A stretch of DNA of 6,911 nt from Bacillaceae bacterium UBA7792 (GTDB lineage: Bacteria > Bacillota > Bacilli > Bacillales > Cytobacillaceae). A program made the position numbers and the translations under genes. The notes beneath the pieces were generated by a model. It made no database searches. It had not been told where the DNA came from and saw only the letters and a program-made list of their open reading frames with translations. This document shows, piece by piece, positions 6,282 through 6,911 of this stretch (positions are counted from its first letter, which is position 1; each line of letters begins with the position of its first letter). Where the stretch lies: positions 6,697 through 13,607 of the forward strand of contig DLCS01000029.1 of NCBI GenBank assembly GCA_002480735.1, given 5' to 3'.

Positions 6282-6752
6282 TTGAAGGTTATGGTGGACG
6301 CTGATTCCTGTCCGGTAAAGGAGGAAATTGTCGAAATTACTCTAGATTTCGGCATTGATGTCGTATTTGTTGCATCCTATAATCATGTTCCCAATGAACC
6401 TCTAGGGGGAGTTTGGCATTTTGTTGATTCAGATAAAGAGGCTGCAGACTTGTTTATTATGAATCATGTGAATGCCAATGATGTAGTGGTGACACAAGAT
6501 ATTGGTTTAGCTTCAACCCTTCTTTCAAAAAAGGTTCATGTCCTTAATCCACGTGGCATCCCGTATGAGGAAAAAGATATCGAATCTGCATTACATATGA
6601 GATATCTATCTGCCAAAGCCCGTCGCCAAGGGAAATATGGCAAAGGACCAAAGCCATTTACTAGCGAAGATCGCATTCAATTCCAGAAAAATTTCATAAA
6701 AATTTTGTCGAAAATAAAAGGGATTCCTTCATTTTTGACGAATAACTCTTAG
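6282..6752 (+). CDS. yqxD: YqxD/YaiI family protein (DUF188, PIN-like)
   Basis: This is a 156-residue member of the UPF0178/DUF188 family, whose fold resembles PIN-type nucleases; no reaction is firmly known. The conserved blocks are present: VDADSCPVK (5-13, with the acidic pair Asp6 and Asp8), DKEAADLFI (51-59), VVTQDIGLA (69-77, Asp73), NPRG (89-92), and the basic C-terminal RRQGKYGKGPKPF (114-126). The start chosen is TTG 6282 (MKVMVDADSCP), which puts the first acidic motif at the usual place. ATG 6291 would leave only MVDAD. No well-spaced Shine-Dalgarno serves TTG 6282 (AGGTGA at 6275-6280 is almost adjacent), which suggests coupling or weak expression. In B. subtilis this gene (P23) opens the dnaG-sigA operon; dnaG would be expected beyond the window end. 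Confidence 0.93.
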   Translation: MKVMVDADSCPVKEEIVEITLDFGIDVVFVASYNHVPNEPLGGVWHFVDSDKEAADLFIMNHVNANDVVVTQDIGLASTLLSKKVHVLNPRGIPYEEKDIESALHMRYLSAKARRQGKYGKGPKPFTSEDRIQFQKNFIKILSKIKGIPSFLTNNS

Positions 6753-6762
6753 TTGAGTTTTT
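6744..6762 (+). terminator. Weak hairpin at the yqxD stop codon
   Basis: AACTC (6744-6748) can pair with GAGTT (6755-6759), with the yqxD stop codon TAG in the loop and TTTTT at 6758-6762. With only five pairs it is too weak to be a firm terminator; read-through towards the expected dnaG is likely. Confidence 0.25.
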
Positions 6763-6766
6763 ATTA

Positions 6767-6911
6767 GAAAAGCGCAAGCGCCTTGCTTATCGCCGTACAA
6801 ACTGGAGGGGCTTCGACTGAGATAAAGGAATCACGAAGAGCGATAGCGATTCGATGATGACTTATCGTAGGGAGAAGACCTGAAGTTTGATAGGCGATAG
6901 GCGCTGGAGCT
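6767..6911. repeat. Structured interspersed repeat, cut by the window end
   Basis: The stretch starts AAAAGCGCAAGCGCC and ends GGCGCTGGAGCT. I recognise this pattern from intergenic repeats common in Bacillus and related genomes; recognition is from memory, not from a search. Its ends pair: AGCGCC (6777-6782) with GGCGCT (6900-6905), and ATCGCC (6789-6794) with GGCGAT (6893-6898). An inner hairpin pairs ATCACGAA (6831-6838) with TTCGATGAT (6850-6858), allowing a bulge. The base composition is richer in G and C than the intergenic DNA around it. I see no convincing coding frame. It may be a non-autonomous mobile (MITE-like) element or a structured RNA unit. Confidence 0.7.

Noticed and set aside
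1..6911. Search for CRISPR arrays, insertion-sequence transposases, tRNA or rRNA genes, toxin-antitoxin or defence genes
   Set aside because: No regularly spaced repeats, transposase motifs, tRNA cloverleaf or rRNA landmarks, and no defence-type proteins, were seen. Apart from the terminal repeat the window is ordinary core chromosome.

Overview
This is a core chromosomal segment of a low-GC Gram-positive bacterium, most likely a member of the Bacillaceae (Bacillus or a close relative). The order yqzL - recO - T box - glyQ - glyS - ccpN - yqfL - yqxD follows the Bacillus subtilis map, and the proteins match Bacillus family members motif by motif. All genes are on the + strand. The exact genus cannot be settled from the sequence alone.

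Layout. Bases 1-145 hold no recognisable gene; the Era C-terminus that would be expected upstream of yqzL in Bacillus is not visible. The 46-codon yqzL (146-286) and recO (314-1072) follow, perhaps from a promoter near 43-72. A near-consensus sigma-A promoter has its -35 box across the recO stop codon. It drives a glycine T-box riboswitch (about 1111-1323, specifier codon GGC at 1195-1197) in front of glyQ and glyS, the alpha and beta subunits of tetrameric glycyl-tRNA synthetase, whose genes overlap by 8 bases. A hairpin at 4323-4358 closes this unit. Next come ccpN, a transcriptional regulator with an HTH and two CBS domains, and yqfL, a DUF299 kinase/pyrophosphorylase (PPDK-regulatory family). 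They form a bicistron linked to control of gluconeogenesis, closed by a hairpin whose left arm contains the yqfL stop codon. Bases 5990-6281 hold a probable promoter with a perfect 10-bp inverted repeat on its -10 box, a strong Shine-Dalgarno sequence that serves no long ORF, and two possible short leader ORFs. yqxD (6282-6752) begins what in B. subtilis is the yqxD-dnaG-sigA macromolecular-synthesis operon. The window ends inside a structured interspersed repeat that follows yqxD.

Functionally the window joins recombinational repair (RecO), charging of tRNA-Gly under direct control by uncharged tRNA (T box, GlyQS), a carbon-flux switch (CcpN and YqfL), and the entry to the primase/sigma-factor operon. 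I see no undescribed defence system, mobile-gene cluster or biosynthetic system. What deserves a second look is regulatory and small-scale: the yqxD leader, the unusual translation start of ccpN, the position of the glyQS promoter, and the terminal repeat.
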